This document shows, in pieces, positions 16,412 through 24,566 of a stretch of DNA of 64,000 bases. The stretch is from Hyphomonas sp. (lineage in GTDB: Bacteria; Pseudomonadota; Alphaproteobacteria; Caulobacterales; Hyphomonadaceae), in contig NZ_CP051230.1 of assembly GCF_017792385.1 (NCBI RefSeq), positions 620,001 through 684,000 of the forward strand, in the 5' to 3' direction. Position 1 is the first letter of the stretch. Each line of letters starts with the position of its first letter. Both the position numbers and the translations under genes were made by a program. Under the pieces are notes generated by a model. That model made no database searches. It was given only the letters and a program-made list of their open reading frames with translations, and was not told where the DNA came from.

Positions 16412-16885
16412 TTAGACGGACTCTTTCAGTTCCTTGGCGACGCGGAAAGCAACTTTCTTGGACGCCTTGATCTTGATGGATTCACCCGTTGCCGGGTTGC
16501 GACCCATGCGTGCCGGGCGCTTGCGCACTTCCAGCGTGCCGAGACCGTTCAGACGGAAACGTTCGCCTTTCTTCAGGCGCTTCGTGATCCGGTCAGCCAG
16601 GTCGGAGAAGATTTCTTCCGACTGCTTCTTGGTCAGGCCGTGGGCCTCTGCCATTTCAGCGGACAGCTGGCGCATCGTCACCGTGGTCGGCGTCTTTGCA
16701 GCGGTCGCGCGGGCGGCCGTCGAACGCGCAGCGGTTTTCGGCGCAGCTGCCTTGCGGGCAGCCGGCTTCTTCGCCGCAGCGGTCTTGGCGGCAGGCTTTT
16801 TCGCTGCTGCCGTCTTGGCCGTGGTGGTCGCCTTCTTGGCGGCCGGTTTTGCAGCGGCCTTCTTGGCCGCAGGTGCTTTTGCCAT
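16412..16885 (-). CDS. HU-family DNA-binding protein with Lys/Ala-rich N-terminal tail
   Basis: 157 residues. Residues 1 to about 65 are a KAAAKPAAKK-type low-complexity tail like eukaryotic histone H1 or mycobacterial HupB tails, though here N-terminal. The rest is an HU/IHF domain with LTKKQSEEIFSDL, the GLGTLEVRKRPARMGRNPAT DNA-binding arm and VAFRVAKELK. The start is the ATG at 16885, with GAGGAA upstream. It is a nucleoid protein compacting DNA. A perfect terminator follows, and a 13-bp palindrome sits in its upstream region. The tail probably adds sequence-independent DNA binding. Confidence 0.88.
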   Translation of the reverse strand: MAKAPAAKKAAAKPAAKKATTTAKTAAAKKPAAKTAAAKKPAARKAAAPKTAARSTAARATAAKTPTTVTMRQLSAEMAEAHGLTKKQSEEIFSDLADRITKRLKKGERFRLNGLGTLEVRKRPARMGRNPATGESIKIKASKKVAFRVAKELKESV

Positions 16886-16938
16886 GAGCAAATTCCTCTT
16901 GTGAGTCTCCGCAGAGACCGGGCCCTATAACGCGAAAA

Positions 16939-16951
16939 ATGCAGGCTGCAT
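16939..16951. promoter_or_regulatory. 13-bp palindrome upstream of HU
   Basis: ATGCAG-G-CTGCAT is a perfect palindrome around one base. It lies just upstream of a possible -10 (TATAGG, minus strand, 16929-16924), near the -35 position. It could be an operator. Weak evidence. Confidence 0.35.
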
Positions 16952-17001
16952 CCCACTTTTTTCACACGCCTCCGATTTGCCCCAATTGAAAAAGGCCTCA
17001 T

Positions 17002-17769
17002 ATGGACGTCATGCCATCGCGCCTGCCCCTGCTCATTCTCCTGCTTGGCCTCCTGCAACCGGCCTCCGGTGCACTGGCACCTGTACTGGGTATTGGCGCC
17101 CCCATCGGGAACGCCACACGCAATCTGACCCTTCCGGAACAGCCGCTTCCGGCCTTCTTCTCGATCTGGAGCGTGATCTTTCTGGGCTACATCCTGTTCG
17201 CAATTGCCTGTCTGCGGGCCCGTGAACCCTGGATGGACCGAATCGCCGTGCCGCTCGCCTGGGCGGGTGTTTTCAATGTGGTCTGGATGCTCAGTGCGCA
17301 GCTGGTTGCAGTCCAGCCCCTGGATTTCCTGCTCCTGTTTCCGATTGCCCTGGCCTCCTGGATGGCCGCCTTCCGCATGGATCGCCTCAGGGAAACGGGC
17401 TGGAGCCCCAAAAAGGCACTGGCCGATTGCGTCGCCGCCCTGCTGGCCGGCTGGATTACGGTCGCCATCGCCATATCGATCCCGCTGACCGTGCGCAGCC
17501 TCACATCGCTCGGCGCCACGGATGCACCCTGGCAGATGCTGTGGCTGACCCTCGTTCCGGCGGGCTTCGCCGCCTGGATGTTTGCCCGCTATGTCAGCCG
17601 CAGCTGGTGGTATTTCATCGCACTCGGCTGGGGCCTTGCCGGCATCGTCCTCAACAACTGGTATGTCAGCGGCATGAACTGGCTCGCCATCATGACCGGA
17701 CTCGTTCTGGCGATCCTGATCTGCCTGCGCCTCTTTCGCGGGGCCGACGGATCGGTCATACCGGCCTGA
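17002..17769 (+). CDS. Multi-pass membrane protein, possibly TspO-like
   Basis: 255 residues with about seven hydrophobic segments. PAFFSIWSVIFLGYILF and the aromatic SRSWWYFIALGWGL and NNWYVSGMNW segments resemble the tryptophan-rich TspO/MBR style, but it is longer than TspO (about 160) and I cannot identify the family surely. Start at 17002 (MDVMPSRLP) or the ATG at 17011. It is followed after 62 bp by the first MscS gene on the same strand. Function unknown. Confidence 0.65.
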   Translation: MDVMPSRLPLLILLLGLLQPASGALAPVLGIGAPIGNATRNLTLPEQPLPAFFSIWSVIFLGYILFAIACLRAREPWMDRIAVPLAWAGVFNVVWMLSAQLVAVQPLDFLLLFPIALASWMAAFRMDRLRETGWSPKKALADCVAALLAGWITVAIAISIPLTVRSLTSLGATDAPWQMLWLTLVPAGFAAWMFARYVSRSWWYFIALGWGLAGIVLNNWYVSGMNWLAIMTGLVLAILICLRLFRGADGSVIPA

Positions 17770-17831
17770 GAAACTGGACATCGGGGGCGAACTGACGCTC
17801 TCATGACTGAAACCAAGACGAGCGCCCAGCC

Positions 17832-18974
17832 ATGGATTTTTCCTCGATTTCCCTGCCCGATCTCGACACATCGACCTGGCCTGTCTGGCTGGCCGCATCC
17901 TGGCCCTTTATCGAGAAATGGGGCATGGTCCTGCTCGCCTGCCTTCTGGTCTGGTTCGCCTCCGGACTGGTGAAAAAGCTTGTCGTTGCCATCGGCAAGC
18001 GCCTGACGGCCAAGGACAAATCCTTCGAAGGATCCAGCTGGGACATTGCCAGCTCCGTTGCGCGGGTCTTCGCGCTGATCTTCATGTCGCCCCTGCCGCT
18101 CGGCCTGGCCGGGTATGACTGGGAAGCCATCATCAACAGGCGCGGTCCCGGTGCATTTGCCGCCATCGCCATCCTGGTGATCGCCGTTCTGTTTGCGAAC
18201 TGGGTGGCCCGCTCGATGCGCAAGATGGGCAATCAGGCCCATATCCGCCACGGAGCCGATGACACCCTGTTCGCTTTCTCCGCATCGCTTCTGAAATACC
18301 TCATCTTCGCCATCGCCATCGTTCTGGCCCTGACCCAGCTCGGCTTCCCGACCGCTTCCCTGGCGGCGCTTCTGGGCGGCGCAGCGCTCGCCATCGGCCT
18401 CGCTCTGCAGGACACGCTGAAAGCGGTGGCTGCCGGCGTCATGCTCGCCATCTTCCGCCCGTTCCGAATAGGCGATTTCGTCACGCTGGCAGGCATGGAT
18501 GGCGAGATCACCGACATCACGCCGTTCCGCACGACCTTCAAGCAGATCGACAACAAGGTCGTCTCGGTGACCAATGACAAGGTCTGGGGCGATCCGCTGG
18601 TCAATCACACTCGTCAGACCCGGCGCCGGTTCGACCTCTATTTCGACATTTCCTATGACGACAATATGGACCATGCACTGGAAACCCTGCTCGCCGTGGC
18701 CAACGGACATCCGCGCGTGCTGGCCAAGGATGAAACCTGGGTCGGCGTACATGCGCTGGCCGACTGGAGTGTCCGCCTGCGTCTGCGCGCCTTCGTTGCG
18801 ACGCCGGAATTCGTGCAGGTACGGGCTGACATCACCAAGGGCGTGAAAGAGGCGTTCGATCGCGAAGGCATCACCATCCCCTTCCCGCACCAGGTCAACA
18901 TGGCCTACCGCTCACCATCGCAGCCAATCTCGGAACAGCCGTCCGCAACAGGCATTACAGACACCGAACACTGA
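17832..18974 (+). CDS. MscS-family mechanosensitive channel
   Basis: 380 residues. Membrane helices lie in the first roughly 200 residues, with the pore-lining TM3 in ASLAALLGGAALAIGLALQ, then the beta domain IFRPFRIGDFVTLAG and the C-terminal VGVHALADWSVRLRLRAFV and IPFPHQVNM. Releases solutes through the inner membrane on hypo-osmotic shock. The next gene, 29 bp downstream, encodes a second, shorter MscS, so the two are probably cotranscribed. Confidence 0.9.
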   Translation: MDFSSISLPDLDTSTWPVWLAASWPFIEKWGMVLLACLLVWFASGLVKKLVVAIGKRLTAKDKSFEGSSWDIASSVARVFALIFMSPLPLGLAGYDWEAIINRRGPGAFAAIAILVIAVLFANWVARSMRKMGNQAHIRHGADDTLFAFSASLLKYLIFAIAIVLALTQLGFPTASLAALLGGAALAIGLALQDTLKAVAAGVMLAIFRPFRIGDFVTLAGMDGEITDITPFRTTFKQIDNKVVSVTNDKVWGDPLVNHTRQTRRRFDLYFDISYDDNMDHALETLLAVANGHPRVLAKDETWVGVHALADWSVRLRLRAFVATPEFVQVRADITKGVKEAFDREGITIPFPHQVNMAYRSPSQPISEQPSATGITDTEH

Positions 18975-19003
18975 TCCCGCTCGAATACAAGGAGCCCCTC
19001 CCC

Positions 19004-19840
19004 ATGCCCGAAGACCTGACGCCCGCCGCCATCTGGGCCGAATACAGCCCGTTCATCATTTCCTTCGGAATGAAGGTGATCGGCGCGCTGCTCGTACTCA
19101 TCATCGGCCTGCGCATTGCCGGCTGGCTGGCCGGACTGGTCCGCCGTGAGGCCCTGAAGCGCGATGGCATCGACGACACGCTTGGCAATTTCTTCGCCTC
19201 GCTTGTCCGCTGGGCCATTACCGCGGCGGTGCTCATTGCCGTGCTGCAGGTGTTTGGCGTTCAGGCAACCAGTTTCGTCGCCGTCCTCGGCGCGCTGACG
19301 CTCGCCATCGGCCTGTCCATGCAGGGCGCGCTGGGCAACATCGCCTCGGGCGTCATGATCATGCTGTTCCGCCCCTACAAGCTGGGCGACTATATCGAGG
19401 CTGCCGGCGTGGGCGGCACGGTCAAGGACATCAATCTGTTCCAGACCGTCCTCGCCACACCGGACAATGTGAAGGTTCTCGTGCCGAACAGCCAGGCGAT
19501 CGATGGCGTGATCGAGAATTATTCCGGCTACCCCACGCGCCGCGTCGACGTCACCTTCGGCATCGATTATGATGACGACATGGACAAGGCCATCGCGATC
19601 ATCCGTCAGGTCATCGACGCCGACAGCCGTATCCTGCGAGATCCCGAACCGTTCGTGAAAGTCGTCAATCTCGGGGACAGCTCCGTGGACATCGCGTCGC
19701 GCAGCTGGGTGCAGGCCTCGGACTATTGGGATGTGAAATTCCACCTCACCAAGGCCGTCAAGGAAGCCTTTGACCGGGAAGGCATCTCCATTCCGTATCC
19801 GCACCAGGTCGAAATCCAGAAACAAGCCGCCAACGACTAG
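19004..19840 (+). CDS. MscS-family mechanosensitive channel, short form
   Basis: 278 residues, close to E. coli MscS length (286). Three membrane helices; TM3 is GALTLAIGLSMQGALGNIAS, followed by RPYKLGDYIEAAG and VLVPNSQAIDGVIENYS and a C-terminal IPYPHQVEIQ. AAGGAG lies upstream of the start. It is second in a tandem MscS pair; the two proteins share C-terminal motifs but differ in the N-terminal membrane region. Confidence 0.92.
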   Translation: MPEDLTPAAIWAEYSPFIISFGMKVIGALLVLIIGLRIAGWLAGLVRREALKRDGIDDTLGNFFASLVRWAITAAVLIAVLQVFGVQATSFVAVLGALTLAIGLSMQGALGNIASGVMIMLFRPYKLGDYIEAAGVGGTVKDINLFQTVLATPDNVKVLVPNSQAIDGVIENYSGYPTRRVDVTFGIDYDDDMDKAIAIIRQVIDADSRILRDPEPFVKVVNLGDSSVDIASRSWVQASDYWDVKFHLTKAVKEAFDREGISIPYPHQVEIQKQAAND

Positions 19841-19858
19841 GCAAGCAGACACTCCGCC

Positions 19859-20230
19859 ATGTCGACCCCGCCCAATCCCGAACTGCCCGAAGTCAAGGTC
19901 GAGCCGATCCCCGAGGCGCCCCCGTCGCGGACACCGGCCAAGGCCCCGCCGCGACCGCTGCTGGTGCGCCTGTTCGGCATCTCGGTCTGGGGATCGCTCA
20001 AACTGTTGGGCCTGTGCATCCTTGTTGGCTTCTTCGTGCTGGCGTCCCAGTTCAACCCGGCCAATCCGGATGTGAACATGGGCGCCGCCATCGCAAATGT
20101 CGCGAACACGGCGGTGGCGGCGCTCGGCTGGGCCGTCAGGAATTTCTGGAAGCCCGCCCTTGCCGGCGCGGCCGTGGTCATGCCCGTCTGGGTCCTGTGG
20201 CGCCTGGTCAGTCTGCCGTTCCGGAAGTAG
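19859..20230 (+). CDS. Small membrane protein, possibly DUF6460-like
   Basis: 123 residues with a Pro-rich N-terminal 30 residues and two hydrophobic helices (LKLLGLCILVGFFVLAS and PALAGAAVVMPVWVLWRLV). The pattern of two helices ending in a VWVLWRL-type segment recalls the DUF6460 group; this is a weak recognition. It follows the MscS pair by 18 bp and may be part of that operon. Its end overlaps the convergent DUF2147 gene by 23 bp. Confidence 0.55.
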   Translation: MSTPPNPELPEVKVEPIPEAPPSRTPAKAPPRPLLVRLFGISVWGSLKLLGLCILVGFFVLASQFNPANPDVNMGAAIANVANTAVAALGWAVRNFWKPALAGAAVVMPVWVLWRLVSLPFRK

Positions 20231-20645
20231 ATGTCACCGGGGCCCAATGCTGTGTCTGGCAAATCGGCCCGATACAGCCTTTCACCTCCAGAATGCCATC
20301 ATCCAGCCGCTTGATCCGCGATCCGTAAGTCTTGCCCTCTTTCGGATTGTAGATCGTCCCGCCGGCCCAGCCATTTGCCTTGCGCTTGAAGCCCTCCAGC
20401 ATGGTCAGGCCAAGGATCTTGTCACCCTTCGCATCGGTCGCCGTCTCCGGCGTGACACCCTCGGAAACACTGGCCGGGTCGATCCACACAACCACGCCGC
20501 AGGGCGAACCGTCGCCGCAATCGGATATGCGGATGTGAGAGCCTTCCTTCTGGGTGACGAATGTGCCGAACACGTCCAGCGGCCCGGCCTGGGCCCCACC
20601 GGCGCACAATGCCGCGACGGCAAGCGATGAAAGCCAGCGATTCAT
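20208..20645 (-). CDS. DUF2147 family secreted protein
   Basis: 145 residues. The signal peptide ends GGAQA at about residue 20. The mature part matches the DUF2147 layout: VFGTFVTQKEGSHIRIS start, the CGVVVWID strand, the GLTMLEGFKRKANGWAGG and IYNPKEGKTYGSRI block and a terminal KGCIGPICQTQHW. Periplasmic protein of unknown role; in related genomes often linked to lipid genes. Convergent 23-bp overlap with the preceding membrane-protein gene. Confidence 0.85.
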   Translation of the reverse strand: MNRWLSSLAVAALCAGGAQAGPLDVFGTFVTQKEGSHIRISDCGDGSPCGVVVWIDPASVSEGVTPETATDAKGDKILGLTMLEGFKRKANGWAGGTIYNPKEGKTYGSRIKRLDDGILEVKGCIGPICQTQHWAPVTSTSGTAD

Positions 20646-20706
20646 GGGTGCCTCCTTCCTTCAGCGCCTTATACTCCTATCAGAAAAACAGAATGGGAGG
20701 AATCAC

Positions 20707-21609
20707 ATGGACACGGCAAAACTGATGTATCGCGACGGCCTGATGGCGGGCGAGCGGGTGCTTGTCACCGGCGGCGGTACGGGCCTCGGCAAGGAGATGG
20801 CGGAAGGCTTCCTGAAGCTGGGCGCAGAGGTCCACATCTGCGGGCGACGCGGACAAGTCTGCGAAGATACCGCCAGTGAATTGATGGAGAAGCATGGCGG
20901 CAAGGTCGTACCGCATGCCTGCGACATCCGCGTGGCCGAAGCGATCACCGACATGAATGATCATATCTGGGCAAAGCACGGCCCGCTCACCGGGCTGGTC
21001 AACAATGCTGCCGGCAATTTCATCAGCCGGACGGAAGACCTGTCCATCCGCGGGTTCGATGCGATCTCCAACATCGTGTTCCGCGGCACATTCTACATGA
21101 CGCACGACATCGGCAAACGCTGGATCAAGGAAGGCCATCGCGGAAATGTCTGCTCGATCCTGACGACCTGGGTCTGGAATGGCGGGCCGTTTGTCGTCCC
21201 GTCCGCCATGTCCAAGGCCGCCGTGAACACGATGACCCAGTCGCTCGCGGTCGAGTGGGGCCGCTATGGCCTGCGCTTCAACGCCATTGCCCCCGGCCCC
21301 TTCCCCACAGAAGGCATGTCGAAACGTCTCGCCCCGGATGCCGAAGGAGCCAAGCGCATGGATTCCGGCGCGGCCAATCCGATGGGTCGCGTGGGAGAGA
21401 TGCACGAACTGGTCAATCTCGCCGTGCTGCTGATGGCGCCAGGCGCGGACTACATCAATGGCCAGACCATCGCCATCGACGGCGCGATGTACAATGCGTC
21501 CGGCGGCAATTTCTCCCAGCTGACCGCCTGGGGCGATGCCGAATGGCAAGCCGCCCGGGACGCCATCGAGGCGACCAATGCGAAAGACAAGGCCAAGCGC
21601 ACGGTCTGA
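20707..21609 (+). CDS. 2,4-dienoyl-CoA reductase-like SDR oxidoreductase
   Basis: 300 residues from the ATG at 20707, which has GGGAGG upstream; the open frame runs farther 5' but without a site. Cofactor motif TGGGTGLG, NNAAGNF, and in place of the classical YxxxK the sequence PSAMSK, with EWGRYGLRFNAIAPGPFPTEG after it. This is the pattern of mitochondrial DECR and bacterial homologues, which reduce 2,4-dienoyl-CoA with NADPH during unsaturated fatty acid beta-oxidation. The next gene is a CoaA-like kinase on the same strand, 76 bp away. Confidence 0.85.
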   Translation: MDTAKLMYRDGLMAGERVLVTGGGTGLGKEMAEGFLKLGAEVHICGRRGQVCEDTASELMEKHGGKVVPHACDIRVAEAITDMNDHIWAKHGPLTGLVNNAAGNFISRTEDLSIRGFDAISNIVFRGTFYMTHDIGKRWIKEGHRGNVCSILTTWVWNGGPFVVPSAMSKAAVNTMTQSLAVEWGRYGLRFNAIAPGPFPTEGMSKRLAPDAEGAKRMDSGAANPMGRVGEMHELVNLAVLLMAPGADYINGQTIAIDGAMYNASGGNFSQLTAWGDAEWQAARDAIEATNAKDKAKRTV

Positions 21610-21685
21610 CCGGTTCGGGACTGGACAGGCACGGCAACGCGGCTAGGCTCCGGAAGTTCACCAATCTGTCCGGAGCCTGCCGATC

Positions 21686-22423
21686 ATGACCGACTCCCCT
21701 GCTCCCCACACGCCCGGCATCACGGCGCTGGGCACGCGCCTTGCCGAACTCAGCCGCAAGCATGACGGGGCCGTCATGGCCCTGACAGGGTCTGTCGCAT
21801 CAGGCAAGACGACACTGGCCAACAAGGTGGCGGAATTTCTGGCAGAGACGCACAAGGTGGAGACGGTCTCGACAGACGGATTTCTGTTTCCGAATGACGT
21901 GCTGGAGGAACGCGGCTTGACCCTGCGCAAGGGTTTTCCGGAGACCTACAATGTCGCTGCGCTGGGCGATGCCATCGAAGCCCTCGCCAGTGGCGCGGCT
22001 GACTTTCCCGGCTACAGTCATGTCACCTATGACATAGACCCGGCCCTCACGCAGTCGATCACACAGCCGGACATTCTGATTCTCGAAGGACTCGGCTTCC
22101 AACAGCTGTCCCCGCCTCCGCGAACAGCGCGTGAACCGGACTACCTCATTTACCTGGATGCCAGCGAGGAACACTTGCTCACCTGGTATCTCGAACGGTT
22201 CAAGCGCCTGTGGCATGCGGCGAAGGAGGACCCGGCCTCCTTCTACGCCAACTTCCTGCACATGTCGGAACCCGAACTTGTGGAGTTCGCAACATCTGTC
22301 TGGGATCGGATCAACCTGCCCAATCTGCGGGACCATATCGCCCCCCTGAAGGACACAGCTGATATTGTTGTCCTGAAAGATGCCGATCATGCCATACGCA
22401 TCACGCATGACAGGATCGGCTGA
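21686..22423 (+). CDS. CoaA/uridine-kinase-like P-loop kinase
   Basis: 245 residues. P-loop TGSVASGKTT (34-43), then STDGFLFPNDVLEERGL and RKGFPETYN, which are hallmarks of type I pantothenate kinase (CoaA); LILEGLGF follows. It is shorter than typical CoaA (about 315) and the P-loop has SGK rather than VGK, so it may be a paralogue with another substrate. If CoaA, it makes 4'-phosphopantothenate for CoA, which fits the acyl-CoA neighbours. It converges on the next gene with a 5-bp gap. Confidence 0.75.
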   Translation: MTDSPAPHTPGITALGTRLAELSRKHDGAVMALTGSVASGKTTLANKVAEFLAETHKVETVSTDGFLFPNDVLEERGLTLRKGFPETYNVAALGDAIEALASGAADFPGYSHVTYDIDPALTQSITQPDILILEGLGFQQLSPPPRTAREPDYLIYLDASEEHLLTWYLERFKRLWHAAKEDPASFYANFLHMSEPELVEFATSVWDRINLPNLRDHIAPLKDTADIVVLKDADHAIRITHDRIG

Positions 22424-22428
22424 CTTTC

Positions 22429-23565
22429 CTAGGCGTTCGGCGTGATAAGGTATTTCTCACCGGTGGCCTTGGCGTCGTAGGCTTTCAGCGTATCGAGATT
22501 CAGGGCCTCGGCCAGAGAAATGCGCTTGGTATAGTGGCTGGCAAATGTCGTGGTCAGCTCGTCAATCACGCGCTTGTACATGCGCGCACGAACTTCCTTG
22601 CCGGCTTTCTGCAGGAACGGCGTCAGCAGGTAGCCACTGAGATTCCACGCAAAGCCCACGCCCGGCGGCACCAGCGTCGGCGACATGTCGAGGCGGCCAT
22701 AGATGAAGACCTGAGTTTCCTGGCCGGAGCCATAGCGGGAATATTCCTTCATCTTGCGGCTGGCAGCCGCTTCCATGGCGATCAGCAGCTGACCGGCCAG
22801 TGGCCCGCCACCAATGGCGTCAAAGCCGAGCGTCGCGTCCGTCTCCATCAGCGCCGCGATCAGGTCTTCCATGAAGGTCGGTGAGGTCGAATTGACGATA
22901 TGCTTCGCGCCGATGCCGCGGAGGATTTCAGCCTGCTCTTCCTTTCGGACGATGTTGACCAGCGGCACGCCATCCTTGAGGCAGATCTTGTTCAGCATCT
23001 GGCCGAGATTTGATGCGGCAGCCGTATGGACCAGCGATTCATGGCCCATATTCCGCATCGTTTCGACAAAGGACAACGCGGTCAGCGGGTTCACATAGCA
23101 TGAGGCGCCCTGCTCGGCCGTGATGCCGTCCGGCAGCTCCATGACCTGACCGACATTCAGCATGCGGTATTCGGAATAGAACTCCCCGCCAAGCCCGGTG
23201 ACGCGCTTGCCCAATAGGGCCTGAGCCGCTTCGGACTCACCCGCCGCGACCACGGTGCCCGCGCCTTCATTGCCCACCGGCAGGGACTGGCCGATCCGGG
23301 CTTTCATGGCGCGCATGCCTGCTTCCGGCACTTTTGCGGTGATGACCGGACGGTCCGCTGTTCCACTTTGCACGGCTGTGCTGATATCCCCCGCGCCGAC
23401 CAGCAGGCCGAGATCAGACGGATTGATCGGGGTCGCCTCAACCTTGATGATGATATCCGTCGGGCCGGGAGTCGGAATCTCGACTTCGGCCAGGGACAGT
23501 TCCAGCTCGCCTTCCGGCTTGATCAGCGTGCGGATTTGTAGGCCTTTTTCAGGCAGTGTTGACAT
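22429..23565 (-). CDS. Zinc-type MDR oxidoreductase (quinone-oxidoreductase-like)
   Basis: 378 residues of the medium-chain dehydrogenase family. The N-terminal GroES-like domain (ATPINPSDLGLLVG, VGNEGAGTVVAAGE) precedes a Rossmann domain with AAASNLGQM and GFDAIGGGPLAGQ. The classical zinc-binding cysteines are not obvious, as in quinone oxidoreductases. Last gene of the run TetR, esterase, quinone oxidoreductase, this; 26 bp separates it from the preceding gene. Substrate unknown; probably NADPH-dependent reduction of enones or quinones. Confidence 0.8.
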   Translation of the reverse strand: MSTLPEKGLQIRTLIKPEGELELSLAEVEIPTPGPTDIIIKVEATPINPSDLGLLVGAGDISTAVQSGTADRPVITAKVPEAGMRAMKARIGQSLPVGNEGAGTVVAAGESEAAQALLGKRVTGLGGEFYSEYRMLNVGQVMELPDGITAEQGASCYVNPLTALSFVETMRNMGHESLVHTAAASNLGQMLNKICLKDGVPLVNIVRKEEQAEILRGIGAKHIVNSTSPTFMEDLIAALMETDATLGFDAIGGGPLAGQLLIAMEAAASRKMKEYSRYGSGQETQVFIYGRLDMSPTLVPPGVGFAWNLSGYLLTPFLQKAGKEVRARMYKRVIDELTTTFASHYTKRISLAEALNLDTLKAYDAKATGEKYLITPNA

Positions 23566-23591
23566 CTCTCAGTTTCCTTCTCTTTGAATGC

Positions 23592-24566
23592 TCAGGGCCG
23601 AATGACGACCTTGCCCACAACCTCCCGGTCGGTCAGCAGGCGATAGGCTTCCCGCCAATTGTCGAGTGGCAGTTCGGCGTGAATTCGGGGCCGTGTCTTG
23701 CCCTCGGCCGCCCATTTCCAGATTGCGGCCATGTTCTCCCGGCCGCGCTCCGGGAAGCGGCGGCCATATTCGCCTGCACGGACACCCACAACCGAAAATC
23801 CCTTGATCAACGGCATGTTGACCTTCATCTCGGGAATGCGGCCGGACGTGAAGCCGACCACCAGAAGCCGCCCGTCAAAGGCGATGCAGCGGACGCTTTC
23901 GTCGAACACATCCCCGCCGACCGGATCAAGGACCACATCCGCGCCGCGTCCGCCAGTCAGCGTCTTGACCTTGTCGCGAAACCCCTGCGTGACATTGATG
24001 GCGTAGTCCGCCCCATGCGCAACAACCGCATCCAGCTTGGCATCAGAGGCAGAGGTCGCGATCACGGTTGCGCCGAGCAATTTGCCGACATCCACGGCCG
24101 CCATGCCGACGCCACCACTGGCGCCATGCACCAGCAAGGTTTCGCCCGCCTGCAGATTGGCCCGGCAAACCAGGGCGACATAGGCGGTGAGATAGGCGGC
24201 CGGATAGGCTGCCGCCTCTGCAAACCCCATGTTCGCCGGCACGCGCGAAAGGCTAGCGGCGGGCAACAAGGCAAACTCGGCGAACGCGCCGGTCTTGTTA
24301 CCTCCCACCACGCGGTGCCCGGGCGCAAAACCTGTTACGCCCTCCCCGACGGACTCAACCGTTCCGGCACATTCCATACCCTGCACAAAGGGCAGGTCCG
24401 GCTTCATCTGATACTTTCCCTGACTCATCAACAGGTCGGGAAAGTTCACGCTCGCAGCCGCGACGCGCACCAGGACCTGTCCATGCCCGGCTTCGGGAAC
24501 GGGAACATCCTGAACTGAAAGGCCGGAAAAATCGTCCGTCAGCGTATCACAGACCAGCGCTCTCAT
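23592..24566 (-). CDS. NADPH:quinone oxidoreductase family protein
   Basis: 324 residues, zinc-free MDR family: AAASVNFPDLLMSQGKYQ, GMECAGTVESVGEGVTGF, the cofactor motif VHGASGGVGMAAVDVGK and DVVLDPVGGDVFD. Its start codon overlaps the stop of the upstream esterase by 4 bp (ATGA), indicating translational coupling. Together with the adjacent MDR and esterase it suggests a small catabolic or detoxification operon controlled by the TetR protein. Confidence 0.88.
   Translation of the reverse strand: MRALVCDTLTDDFSGLSVQDVPVPEAGHGQVLVRVAAASVNFPDLLMSQGKYQMKPDLPFVQGMECAGTVESVGEGVTGFAPGHRVVGGNKTGAFAEFALLPAASLSRVPANMGFAEAAAYPAAYLTAYVALVCRANLQAGETLLVHGASGGVGMAAVDVGKLLGATVIATSASDAKLDAVVAHGADYAINVTQGFRDKVKTLTGGRGADVVLDPVGGDVFDESVRCIAFDGRLLVVGFTSGRIPEMKVNMPLIKGFSVVGVRAGEYGRRFPERGRENMAAIWKWAAEGKTRPRIHAELPLDNWREAYRLLTDREVVGKVVIRP

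Noticed and set aside
16678..17898. Minus-strand frame of 406 codons over HU and the membrane protein gene
   Set aside because: Antisense to a membrane protein with clear helices and out of frame with HU; Gln/Asp/Gly-rich shadow.
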